DNA of 64,000 bases from an uncultured Lachnospiraceae bacterium (lineage in GTDB: Bacteria > Bacillota > Clostridia > Lachnospirales > Lachnospiraceae). Made by a program: the position numbers and the translations under genes. This document shows, piece by piece, positions 39,578 to 48,936 of the stretch. The stretch lies in assembly GCA_910587095.1 (NCBI GenBank), contig CAJUMJ010000030.1, positions 44,455 to 108,454 of the forward strand, given 5' to 3'. The first letter of the stretch is position 1, and each line of letters begins with the position of its first letter. The notes under the pieces were generated by a model, which saw nothing but the letters and a program-made list of their open reading frames with translations, was not told where the DNA came from and made no database searches.

Positions 39578-42106
39578 CTATTTCTGCACAATATTCACCA
39601 GTCTTCCGGGCACGTAAATCTCTTTTACAACCGTTCCTGTCAGCTTATCCGCAATCACCTCTTTCGCTTTGGCGATCACTTCATCCTTCGGGTCATCCTT
39701 GCCGATATTCAAGGTCGCCCTGTTCTTACCGTTTAGCTGTACCATAATTTCCACCGTGGACTCCACAGTCCTGGCCTCGTCATATTCCGGCCATTTTGCC
39801 TGATAAACTCTCCCCTCAAAACCCACAGCCTGCCAAAGCTCTTCCGTGATATGCGGCGCCACCGGATTGAGAAGCGCAAGCAACGTCTTAAACTCCCCTC
39901 TCGTCACCGCGTTTTTCCGGTAAAGCTCATTGACAAGCGTCATCATCGCCGCAATCGCCGTATTGTACTTGAGATTCTCAAAATCACCGCTCACCTTCTT
40001 GATTGTCTGGTGCATCTTAATTTCCAAATCCCCGGAGTAATCCATCTCATCCGTCAGAATATCCTGCAGCTTCCACACCCTCTCAAGGAACCTGCGGCAG
40101 CCCTTCACGCCGTCCTCGCTCCAGCCCGCGCTCAACTCAAACGCGCCGATGAACATTTCGTATGTCCGCAAGGTATCCGCGCCATAGTCCGCCACGATAT
40201 CGTCGGGGTTCACCACATTGCCGAGGGATTTAGACATCTTTACCACCGGGTGTTCCGCCATCTCACCGTATTTTTCCTTAAGAGCCTGTCTTGCCGCCTT
40301 CTCGCTGCCATGCTCTTTCAAAAGAGCCTCCTGCTCCGCCGCCGGGAGGTTTGAGAAGCAATGGGGATTCAGTCCCAGAATCATGCCGTGGGACGTTCTC
40401 TTTGCGTAAGGTTCCGGGCAGGGTACGGCTTTCTGGTCGTAGAGGAACTTGTGCCAGAAACGGGAGTAGAGCAAGTGCAAGGTAGTATGCTCCATACCGC
40501 CGTTATACCAGTCCACGGGCATCCAGTAATCAAGCGCCTCCTTGCTTGCCAGGGCGTTCTCATTCTTCGGATCCGTGTAGCGCAAAAAGTACCAGGAGGA
40601 ACCCGCCCACTGAGGCATCGTGTCTGTCTCCCTCTTCGCCGGCCCGCCGCAGCAGGGACAAGTTGTATTGACCCAATCAGTCATAGCTGCCAGAGGCGAC
40701 TCCCCGTTATCCGTAGGCATATAGCTCTCCACATCGGGAAGCTCTAACGGCAGCTCGCTTTCGTCAAGCGGCACAAAACCGCACTTTTCACACTGTACAA
40801 TCGGAATCGGCTCACCCCAGTAACGCTGTCTGGAAAATACCCAGTCGCGAAGCTTAAAGTTAGTCTTGGCACAGCCAACGCCCTTCTCCTCCAGAAAAGC
40901 GATCATCTTTTCCTTGGCGTCGGCGACATTCAGCCCGTTCAGGAAATCGGAGTTCACAAGCGTGCCCTCGGCCACATCCGTGTAAACCTCCTCCTGCACG
41001 TCCTTTCCGCCGGCCACCACCTCGATAATCGGAAGGCCAAACTTTTTCGCGAACTCCCAGTCTCTCTCGTCGTGAGCCGGCACCGCCATGATCGCGCCCG
41101 TACCGTAGCTCATCAGCACATAATCGGAAATATAAATCGGAATTTCCTTGCCGTTCACCGGATTTACCGCGGACATGCCGTCTATACGCACGCCAGTCTT
41201 CTCCTTCGCAAGCTCCGCGCGCTCGAAGTCGGACTTTCTGGCTGCCTGCTCGCGGTAAGCGCATATATCTTCCCAGTTTTTCAGTTCGTCCTTATATTTA
41301 TCAATGATCGGATGCTCCGGAGACACCACCATGTAGGTCGCGCCAAACAGAGTATCGCAACGGGTCGTATAGACGCGCAGCTTATCCTCTTTACCCTTGA
41401 TGGAAAAGTCCACTTCCGCACCCATGGATTTGCCGATCCAGTTCTTCTGTGAAACCTTGACGCGCTCCACATAATCCACCGTGTCAAGCCCTTCGATCAG
41501 CTTGTCGGCGTACTCCGTAATCTTTAACATCCACTGGCTCTTCACCTTGCGGACCACTTCGGAACCGCAGCGCTCGCACACGCCGTTTACCACTTCCTCG
41601 TTTGCAAGGCCGACTTTACAGGAGGTGCACCAGTTAATCGGCATCTCGGATTTGTAGGCAAGTCCCGCCTTGAACAGTTTTAAGAAAATCCACTGTGTCC
41701 ATTTATAGTAACCGGGGTCTGTGGTGTTGACCTCCCTCTCCCAGTCAAAAGAATATCCAAGGGAATGAAGCTGGCTCTTAAAGCGGGACACATTGTTATG
41801 TGTCACAATTTTCGGGTGGATATGGTTCTTGATCGCATAGTTCTCCGTCGGCAATCCGAACGCGTCCCATCCCATAGGATAGAGCACGTTATACCCCTGC
41901 ATTCTTCTCTTTCTCGCAACAATGTCAAGCGCCGTGTAGGGCCTTGGATGCCCCACATGAAGCCCCTGCCCCGAAGGGTATGGAAACTCCACCAACGCGT
42001 AGTATTTCGGTTTGGAATAATCCTCCGATGTCTGGAACGCCTTTTCGTCATCCCAAATCTTCTGCCATTTTGTCTCCACTTCTCTGTGATTGTACACTTC
42101 CGCCAT
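39578..42106 (-). CDS. leuS: Leucyl-tRNA synthetase
   Basis: A class I synthetase of 842 residues that charges tRNA-Leu. The HIGH motif is HVGH at residues 50-53 (YPSGQGLHVGHPRPYTALDI). The Zn-type CTSCK..C..CG and CEKCG segments are present. The CP1 editing domain carries TTRCDTLFGATYMV. KMSKS lies near residue 615 (VKMSKSLGNVV), followed by the anticodon-binding and C-terminal domains. The start was set at ATG 42106, with AGAAAGG about 14 bases upstream. No T-box leader is visible. It is monocistronic, with a terminator after it. Confidence 0.97.
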   Translation of the reverse strand: MAEVYNHREVETKWQKIWDDEKAFQTSEDYSKPKYYALVEFPYPSGQGLHVGHPRPYTALDIVARKRRMQGYNVLYPMGWDAFGLPTENYAIKNHIHPKIVTHNNVSRFKSQLHSLGYSFDWEREVNTTDPGYYKWTQWIFLKLFKAGLAYKSEMPINWCTSCKVGLANEEVVNGVCERCGSEVVRKVKSQWMLKITEYADKLIEGLDTVDYVERVKVSQKNWIGKSMGAEVDFSIKGKEDKLRVYTTRCDTLFGATYMVVSPEHPIIDKYKDELKNWEDICAYREQAARKSDFERAELAKEKTGVRIDGMSAVNPVNGKEIPIYISDYVLMSYGTGAIMAVPAHDERDWEFAKKFGLPIIEVVAGGKDVQEEVYTDVAEGTLVNSDFLNGLNVADAKEKMIAFLEEKGVGCAKTNFKLRDWVFSRQRYWGEPIPIVQCEKCGFVPLDESELPLELPDVESYMPTDNGESPLAAMTDWVNTTCPCCGGPAKRETDTMPQWAGSSWYFLRYTDPKNENALASKEALDYWMPVDWYNGGMEHTTLHLLYSRFWHKFLYDQKAVPCPEPYAKRTSHGMILGLNPHCFSNLPAAEQEALLKEHGSEKAARQALKEKYGEMAEHPVVKMSKSLGNVVNPDDIVADYGADTLRTYEMFIGAFELSAGWSEDGVKGCRRFLERVWKLQDILTDEMDYSGDLEIKMHQTIKKVSGDFENLKYNTAIAAMMTLVNELYRKNAVTRGEFKTLLALLNPVAPHITEELWQAVGFEGRVYQAKWPEYDEARTVESTVEIMVQLNGKNRATLNIGKDDPKDEVIAKAKEVIADKLTGTVVKEIYVPGRLVNIVQK

Positions 42107-42291
42107 TCTTATCAACCATACCTTTCTCCGGCAGGGAACGCCCCGCCCTTCAAAATCTTCAGGAAATTACATTTATACCTTACTTATTTTATTATACTGG
42201 CTGGATTTGTCAACTGTTTTCTTGCGTCGTCCCTTCGGTCTGTAACCGATTTAGCGTAATTTTCCACTTAATTTTTGGAAATACAAATGCA

Positions 42292-42320
42292 TTGATTTCT
42301 TTTTTTGATGCAGGTATAAT
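42292..42320 (+). promoter_or_regulatory. Promoter of the chemotaxis receptor gene
   Basis: TTGATT (42292-42297), a 17-base spacer and TATAAT (42315-42320), about 48 bases before the start. Confidence 0.8.
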
Positions 42321-42367
42321 GATATCGTACTGTGTAGGAATATACATACAAATGAGGAGGATATTTA

Positions 42368-44092
42368 TTGAAAACTAAAGTGAGAAAAGTAAGCATACGA
42401 TGGAAAATACTGGTTCCAGCTACGATTCTGAGTATTATCATGTGCGCAATCATAGGGGTAAATTCCTATATCCGCATCAAAAACGGCATGATACAGCTAG
42501 GAGTTGAAGAAGCGCAGATGGCCGCGTCTATCGCCGGTTTTGTGGTGAACGGCGACACTCTATCCGATGTCAGAGCCGGGTTTGAGAACACACAGGAATA
42601 TCAGGATAACCTGACTGCCCTAAGACAGATTCAAAATCTCTGTGGTATCGCCTTTCTGTATACCCTGCATACGGACGACAATACAAGGCTTTACTATGGG
42701 ATTGACACGGATGAGAGCGCGGGACATAAAAGTCCCGGCGACGCCTTCGACGGGGAATTTACGGAATTTTCAAGTGTATTTGCAGGACAAAGTTATGTGC
42801 AGGATTACATTGACAAGACGGAGGACGGCATTCTGATCTCCGCCTATCTTCCTGTAAAAAACGGCTCCGGCAAGGTGGTCGCCGTGCTCGGCTGTGATTA
42901 TGACGCTTCGTATGTGTCCGGCCGAATTGACAGCGCGCGCAACAGCATCTTCCAAATTGCCGGCATCTGTCTGATATTGGCTCTTGTCGTCCTGAATCTG
43001 GTCGTAAACCATATCATGCGAAGTCTGAATAAAGTAGATCGCAAAATCTACGATCTGGTGCACAGCGAGGGAGATCTGACGCAAAAGCTGGATATCTCTT
43101 CCGGCGACGAGCTGGAACTGATCTCCGAAAATGTCAACACACTGCTCGAATATATCCGCAGCATCATGCTCCAGATCTCCGCAGACTCCACACAGCTTGG
43201 ATCGTCCACCGAAACCATTGCACAAAGCCTGATCACCGCGAAAGACAACATCTCGGATATTTCTTCCACCATGGAGGAAATGAATGCAGCTATGGAGGAG
43301 ACGAGTGCATCCTTGCACCAGGTAGATGAATCCGTCCTGCATATTATGAATAGCATCGGAAACATTTCCGCAAAGGCATCCTCCGAACGGGACTCCGCGG
43401 CGGAAATCATGAAAAAGGTACAGGCCATTTATGAATCAGCAAAGACGGACAGAACCGACGCCGCAAGGCAGGCGGCGGAAATGTCGGAACATATGAACGA
43501 ACGCATTGAACGCTCCCGGGCAGTGGAACAGATTGACACGCTGACCGCGGAAATCATCAACATTACCGACCAGACAAGCCTCCTTTCCCTGAATGCAAGC
43601 ATTGAGGCCGCAAGGGCTGGCGAAGCCGGTAAGGGATTTGCCGTCGTTGCAAGTGAAATCGGATCGCTGGCGGACAATTCCGCCCGGGCTGCCGGGGATA
43701 TCCAGCGTGTCAGCCAGGAAGTGATCCTGGCGGTAAACGAACTGGCAAACGAATCGGAACGAATGATCTGTTTTATGAATGATACCGCCATGGCCGGATA
43801 TGAAAGACTGCTTGACAACAGCAAAAATTACAGGGATGATGTGAGCCGCCTGAGTGAAACCATGAATGACTTCGCAGATGAAAGCATGCTCCTGAACGAC
43901 AATGTGGAAAGTATTAAGGAAGCCGTGGATGCCGTCAATACCGCTGCTTCGGAAAGCGCAAAAGGCATTGCCGGCGTCACACAGATGGCCTCCAACATGA
44001 CCATAAGCATGAAGATTATCAGCGACGAAGCCAAGGGCAACAGCGAAGTTACCAGGCAACTCGAGACAGAGGTCGGAAAATTCAAACTGTAA
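42368..44092 (+). CDS. Methyl-accepting chemotaxis protein
   Basis: A 574-residue protein. Span 1 lies at about 12-34 (ILVPATILSIIMCAIIG), then an extracellular Cache-like sensor (about 35-195) with FLYTLHTDDNTRLYYGID and DGILISAYLPVKNGSGK. Span 2 lies at about 197-218, then HAMP and the signalling domain. The hairpin tip reads DQTSLLSLNASIEAARAGEAGKGFAVVA (two runs), the CheA/CheW contact. The start is a TTG at 42368 with GAGGAGGATATTTA before it. No other chemotaxis gene is in the window. Confidence 0.95.
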   Translation: MKTKVRKVSIRWKILVPATILSIIMCAIIGVNSYIRIKNGMIQLGVEEAQMAASIAGFVVNGDTLSDVRAGFENTQEYQDNLTALRQIQNLCGIAFLYTLHTDDNTRLYYGIDTDESAGHKSPGDAFDGEFTEFSSVFAGQSYVQDYIDKTEDGILISAYLPVKNGSGKVVAVLGCDYDASYVSGRIDSARNSIFQIAGICLILALVVLNLVVNHIMRSLNKVDRKIYDLVHSEGDLTQKLDISSGDELELISENVNTLLEYIRSIMLQISADSTQLGSSTETIAQSLITAKDNISDISSTMEEMNAAMEETSASLHQVDESVLHIMNSIGNISAKASSERDSAAEIMKKVQAIYESAKTDRTDAARQAAEMSEHMNERIERSRAVEQIDTLTAEIINITDQTSLLSLNASIEAARAGEAGKGFAVVASEIGSLADNSARAAGDIQRVSQEVILAVNELANESERMICFMNDTAMAGYERLLDNSKNYRDDVSRLSETMNDFADESMLLNDNVESIKEAVDAVNTAASESAKGIAGVTQMASNMTISMKIISDEAKGNSEVTRQLETEVGKFKL

Positions 44093-44128
44093 TCCAACCA
44101 TACATTAAAAATACAGCAGGAGGATAAA

Positions 44129-47100
44129 ATGCAAACCATAAAAAGACTGTCTGCCGCTCTATTGACCGTTGCCATTGTGCTTGGTGACTGCGGCAGCATT
44201 CCTGTATCAGCGACAGAAAATACCACATCGGAAGCAGCGGTTTCCGAAAACAGCACCATTCCGGAGGAATCGCCTTCCGAACAGATACCTGCCATAGAGG
44301 AGGAATCCGAGACGGACGACGCTTTCGAAGAGTCTCCTTCGGTTTCTTCCGAGGACGGATTCGATGAAGAAGACACCCTGCCGGATCAGGACACGACTTC
44401 CGAAACAGAGACAGAAACGGAAATTGAAACGGAAACAGAAAGCGAATCTGCAACGGAACCTGTCACAGAGGAAAAACCCGTGGCCGAAACAGAATTTCCG
44501 GCTTTACATATCGGCCGGATCGCGGAGGACGAGGAGCTGCCCTCTCCTGATGACTCAGACTTTTCATACGATTTGCCGGTGTCCTTTGACGAATCGGACA
44601 ACATACTTCTATTCACCAATTACAGTATAGATACGACTCTCAAAGAGGAAGACAACGGCACGCTCGTCTTCAGCGTTCTGCGCGGGGAAAAGGGAGCGGA
44701 AGCCGGAAGCGCAAACCTGCTTGAGGAGGAAGATGACTGGATCGGTTTCGAGGAGGTGGACGATACCCCCTATTTCACCATGACTGAAAACGACGATATG
44801 TCGGACATCCGTTATCAAACGGTAACGCTCGACATAAAAGATATCTCAGTCACTTCTGCGGAACCTGCGGCGGCGGAAGAATACGACTACTATATCCGGG
44901 CCGCATATTATCCCGAAGCCGACAAGGACGAAGCATTTTACTCGGCGGCCACCGTTCCCTTTTTGCCGGTGGATAATACTTTGTTCGATGTCCCTGCGGA
45001 TGTCCAGGAGGAAAATGCTTCCGATATGGATGAAGTCTCCGATCCTGCGTCGGACACAGAGTCGATCTCAGAAAATACCCTTACCGTAACCGATGAGGAA
45101 GCGCCTTACGCGGAGACTGATGCCGTGGAAACCGGGATGCCGGAATTTACAGACAGCGAGCCTGTCTTGGAAGACGACTCAAATCAGGAAGACATAAACG
45201 CTGTCTCCGAAAATTCACTGACGGTTCAGGTGGAAGAGGCGCTCTCTTCTCTATCGGAGAGCTCCTTCTCGCCCAAAGTATCCGCAAACAACGCCGGCGT
45301 GCTGACACTAAGTGCCGAACATGTGACGCTGCACCCTTTCGTCGGCTCTCCCGATGACATTTACGACGAAAAAACCAAGGGCAGATTAAAAGTTACCGCC
45401 ACGGTTTTGCCAGGCGATCCCCTTGCGAAAATAACATGGAAAAGCGAAGATGTCTCGGTCGCTACGGTAGATGACGACGGAATCATCACGGCCGTAGCTG
45501 AAGGCGTCACTCAAATCACCGCTACATGCGGCGATTTGACCGCTTCTGTCAAAGTAGTCGTCGTGGAGCCGGACGATAACGAGGTTTATGATATCTCCGG
45601 AGATATATGGGTAGACGGATTCCTGAAAGAAAGCGACGATTTTGTCTACACCGGGCAGAAAATCACACAGAATATCCGCGTCTACCACAAGGAAACCTTG
45701 TTGACGGAAAAGACGGATTATACTCTGAGCTACAAAAATAACATCAACGCAGCCAAATGGAACACGGCCAAGGCGCCCAGCGTGACCATCAACCTGAAAG
45801 GTCAATACAGCGGCAGCGTAACCCTGTATTACACGATCCACCCCATAGACTTAAAAGACGTCAATATATACAGGACAAGTGAAGACGACGCCGCTACGAA
45901 AGGCTATGAAATGGCGGTTACCTACGGAAAAAACTTGAAAATCCCCAATCCCGCTCTGACTTTCGGCAAGAAGAACCTGGCGGTAAACAAGGATTTTGTA
46001 TGCGACTACTCTACCCTGCCATCCGATTACAAAAAAGGTGATTCCTATGAAGCCGGAAAAGTCTATACTTACACCATAAACGGAATCGGAAATTTTACCG
46101 GTTCCATTCCCATGCGGCTCGTCGTCGTCAAGGAAAAAGGGCTGAATTTCAGTTCCGCATCGGTATCGCTTGGCGCAAAACAATACGAATACGGCGGAAC
46201 CGCTTTGTCCAAATCGGATGTGACCGTTGAAACCGTCAAATTAAACAACCAGATCCTTTCAAAAAACTTGTACGACTATGAAGTGTGCGCGGACAACATT
46301 GACGGAGCCTATGTGATGGTATATCCCACCCCCGCAGGAGAGGCTTCGGGCTATCGCGGCTGTAAAAAGATAAATTTAAAGCTGGTCGGCGACCGGAATA
46401 TCCAGGACGCCGTGCCGGGAGCGAACTGGAAAGAAGTTCTCCCCTTTTCCCAAAAGATACTCGACGAGAACGGCGGTATTTTTCAGGAAAAGGAAGGGCT
46501 GTTAAAATTCGGAGCCGGAAACGAGGCGCTCAGGGAGGGGACGGATTACACGGTCAAATACGGCAACACAAAAAAGGCCGGCAAGGTAACTGTCACTTTT
46601 ACGGGAAAAGGCAGATACAAAGGCACTCTCAAATTGAAATACGAGATTACACCCAATACGGATTCGAACCACTTTTCGATCCATTGGAAAAATGTGATAA
46701 AGGAAAACGGGACGCTTGCAACGCCTTATCAAAAAGGCGGAGCGACGCCTGACTTTGTCCTGAAGGATCAGGATAACAATACCCTGAAACCCAAAACGGA
46801 TTATACGGTAAAATACAAGGACAACAAGACACCGGGACAGCTTTTGAGCTGTGAAATCACGGGAAAGGGAAATTACAAAGGCTATGCGGAAACCGTGAAT
46901 CTTCTGGTTACGCACGGCGATATCGGCAAGGCCACGCTGTCCGCCCCTGACAAAGCTTACAATCCACGGTCGGGCGCCTGGAAATCCACCGTCACCATCA
47001 AGGACGGAAACGGGAAAAAGCTTTCCGCCGGGACAGATTACGAAAAGGATCTCGTCTACACCTACGCTGGAATGGAAACCGGACAGCCTCCAAAAGCCGG

Positions 47101-48859
47101 TACTGTCGTTACCGTCACCACAAATGGTATGGGGTGTTATGCCGGCTCGGTCATTTCAGGGACATACCGGATCTTTGAAATAAATATAAGTAAATTGCAG
47201 TTTGTCATTGACAGCCAAGAGTATACCGGAAAGGAAATCACCTTAGAGAAAAAGGATATCCATGTCTACGCGTCAACGGCTGACAAGAAAAATAAGATCG
47301 AACTGACAGAGCCTTGCTACGAAATTGCGGAGTATAAAAATAATTGCAAGGCCGGCACGGCAAAAGTTATCTTTCGCGGTATCGGCGATTACGGCGGAAC
47401 GAAAACCTGTTCCTTCAAAATTCAGAAAAAAACATACCTGAAAAACAGCGTAACGGGAATCAAGCTGGATAAAACCGCTCTCTCGCTCTCGCTTCAGGAA
47501 AAGGACGACGAGAAGCGGATACTCACCGCCACAATCACCGTGCAGACTCAAAATCAGACAGTGACAAACCCGACAGTTATCTGGTCTTCCTCAAACAACA
47601 GCGTCGCTGTCGTTGAGACGGGAAAAGTCAATGGCACCACTGTCACCGGTATTATCACCGCCAAAAAGGAGGGAATCGCAACCATCACCGCAATGACTCA
47701 GGATGGCAGCAAAAAGGCGCAGTGTAAGCTCACCATAGTAGACTCGCCCGTGCTCAAAGAGGCCGGAGAGACAATCAAAAAGAACGTGGGCGAAACCTAT
47801 CAGCTTACTCTCTCATCGGCCGATTCCGGCACGGCGCCAAGCGATGTCGTTTGGGAGAGCAGCAATCCCGGCGTAGTATCCGTAAGCTCCACGGGCCTGC
47901 TCAAGATGGAAAAAGCCGGCGCAGCCGTCATCAAAGTATACCGGAAAAGCAAACCAAGTTACGTACAGCAGTGCTACGCCATCGCGATCGGGGATGAAAA
48001 GGAACCGGAAGGGGATAAAGTTCTTAAATACGAGCAAAAACCAGGCACGACGGACGATACGCCGGAAATTAATAAAATGTTGAGAGACTGGGAATGGGGT
48101 GATCCGGACAAATACGAAGCGCTGTATATTCCGGCCGGCGTTTATCACATAGATCCCGTGGCGGGAGGAAACGATAAATACGGCAAATACAAATTCGGCG
48201 GCATTGTTTTGACAGATAACCAAAAGCTGATCATGTCGGAAAGCGCACTGTTAGTAGCGACCGGAAACAGCAGTAAGAACTATCAGGTTATCCATGTTTT
48301 CGGGAGAAATAATGTGACCATTTCCGGCGGCCAGATCATCGGAGAACGCCGGGAGCATACCGGAAAAGACGGCGAGTGGGGACACGGCATTGCCATATTC
48401 GGCAGCACTAACGTGACAATCGAGAATGTTGATGTTTCCCAATGCTGGGGAGATGGTATTTATCTCGGTAAGTATGATAATACTTCGCTCGGTAATCCAA
48501 GCAGCAATGGTGTAACAATTACCAACTGTAACCTGCATCATAACCGTAGAAACAATCTCTCCATTACAGATGCGTCGGATATTACGGTCAAAAACTCCGA
48601 GTTTTCCTATGCGAGCGGTACCGCCCCGCAGTATGGCATTGATATTGAGCCGAACAAAAACAAAACCTGCAGCAATGTGACGATATCCGATTGCACGTTT
48701 AAGGGAAATGCCGGCGGAACCATTCAGATTCTCGGACAGTTGAACGCTCATGTAAAAAACGTTACGATAGAAAACTGCACCGGCGACAAAGATCCTGTCA
48801 TATGGGAGGGATTCGGCGGCAGTGTGAGCGGCGTGACACAGAAGGGCAACAAGTGGTAA
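44129..48859 (+). CDS. Large secreted Ig-like / beta-helix surface protein
   Basis: A 1576-residue protein. A signal peptide (about 1-29, AALLTVAIVLGDCGSIPVSA) is followed by an acidic Glu/Thr/Ser-rich region (about 30-400), including an ETETET run near 92-106. A Big_2-like domain (about 400-475) has ITWKSEDVSVATVDDDGI. About five repeated 90-residue beta modules follow (DYTVKYGNTKKAGKVTVTF style), then two more Big_2-like domains (about 1105-1290). A C-terminal right-handed beta helix (about 1300-1576) has IYLGKYDN and NNLSITDASD turns. There is no LPXTG. It is probably an exported adhesin or polysaccharide lyase; no catalytic residues could be assigned. Confidence 0.9.
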   Translation: MQTIKRLSAALLTVAIVLGDCGSIPVSATENTTSEAAVSENSTIPEESPSEQIPAIEEESETDDAFEESPSVSSEDGFDEEDTLPDQDTTSETETETEIETETESESATEPVTEEKPVAETEFPALHIGRIAEDEELPSPDDSDFSYDLPVSFDESDNILLFTNYSIDTTLKEEDNGTLVFSVLRGEKGAEAGSANLLEEEDDWIGFEEVDDTPYFTMTENDDMSDIRYQTVTLDIKDISVTSAEPAAAEEYDYYIRAAYYPEADKDEAFYSAATVPFLPVDNTLFDVPADVQEENASDMDEVSDPASDTESISENTLTVTDEEAPYAETDAVETGMPEFTDSEPVLEDDSNQEDINAVSENSLTVQVEEALSSLSESSFSPKVSANNAGVLTLSAEHVTLHPFVGSPDDIYDEKTKGRLKVTATVLPGDPLAKITWKSEDVSVATVDDDGIITAVAEGVTQITATCGDLTASVKVVVVEPDDNEVYDISGDIWVDGFLKESDDFVYTGQKITQNIRVYHKETLLTEKTDYTLSYKNNINAAKWNTAKAPSVTINLKGQYSGSVTLYYTIHPIDLKDVNIYRTSEDDAATKGYEMAVTYGKNLKIPNPALTFGKKNLAVNKDFVCDYSTLPSDYKKGDSYEAGKVYTYTINGIGNFTGSIPMRLVVVKEKGLNFSSASVSLGAKQYEYGGTALSKSDVTVETVKLNNQILSKNLYDYEVCADNIDGAYVMVYPTPAGEASGYRGCKKINLKLVGDRNIQDAVPGANWKEVLPFSQKILDENGGIFQEKEGLLKFGAGNEALREGTDYTVKYGNTKKAGKVTVTFTGKGRYKGTLKLKYEITPNTDSNHFSIHWKNVIKENGTLATPYQKGGATPDFVLKDQDNNTLKPKTDYTVKYKDNKTPGQLLSCEITGKGNYKGYAETVNLLVTHGDIGKATLSAPDKAYNPRSGAWKSTVTIKDGNGKKLSAGTDYEKDLVYTYAGMETGQPPKAGTVVTVTTNGMGCYAGSVISGTYRIFEINISKLQFVIDSQEYTGKEITLEKKDIHVYASTADKKNKIELTEPCYEIAEYKNNCKAGTAKVIFRGIGDYGGTKTCSFKIQKKTYLKNSVTGIKLDKTALSLSLQEKDDEKRILTATITVQTQNQTVTNPTVIWSSSNNSVAVVETGKVNGTTVTGIITAKKEGIATITAMTQDGSKKAQCKLTIVDSPVLKEAGETIKKNVGETYQLTLSSADSGTAPSDVVWESSNPGVVSVSSTGLLKMEKAGAAVIKVYRKSKPSYVQQCYAIAIGDEKEPEGDKVLKYEQKPGTTDDTPEINKMLRDWEWGDPDKYEALYIPAGVYHIDPVAGGNDKYGKYKFGGIVLTDNQKLIMSESALLVATGNSSKNYQVIHVFGRNNVTISGGQIIGERREHTGKDGEWGHGIAIFGSTNVTIENVDVSQCWGDGIYLGKYDNTSLGNPSSNGVTITNCNLHHNRRNNLSITDASDITVKNSEFSYASGTAPQYGIDIEPNKNKTCSNVTISDCTFKGNAGGTIQILGQLNAHVKNVTIENCTGDKDPVIWEGFGGSVSGVTQKGNKW

Positions 48860-48878
48860 CCAATCCGTATATGACAAA

Positions 48879-48914
48879 AGGAGCAGGCCAATCGGTCTGC
48901 TCCTCCTTTTCTTT
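48879..48914 (+). terminator. Terminator of the surface protein gene
   Basis: AGGAGCAG (48879-48886) pairs with CTGCTCCT (48897-48904), followed by CCTTTTCTTT. Confidence 0.85.
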
Positions 48915-48936
48915 ACAATAAAAACTAATCATATTT

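Noticed and set aside
40860..41264. Arg/Gly-rich frame of 134 codons on the minus strand
   Set aside because: Out-of-frame reading of leuS.
42107..42291. Possible T-box or riboswitch upstream of leuS
   Set aside because: The leader is only about 100 bases from a TATAAT-like box to the start and lacks T-box stem, specifier loop and antiterminator sequences.
43436..44101. Minus-strand frame of 221 codons
   Set aside because: Shadow of the chemotaxis receptor gene, which has clear motifs, promoter and start in the plus strand.
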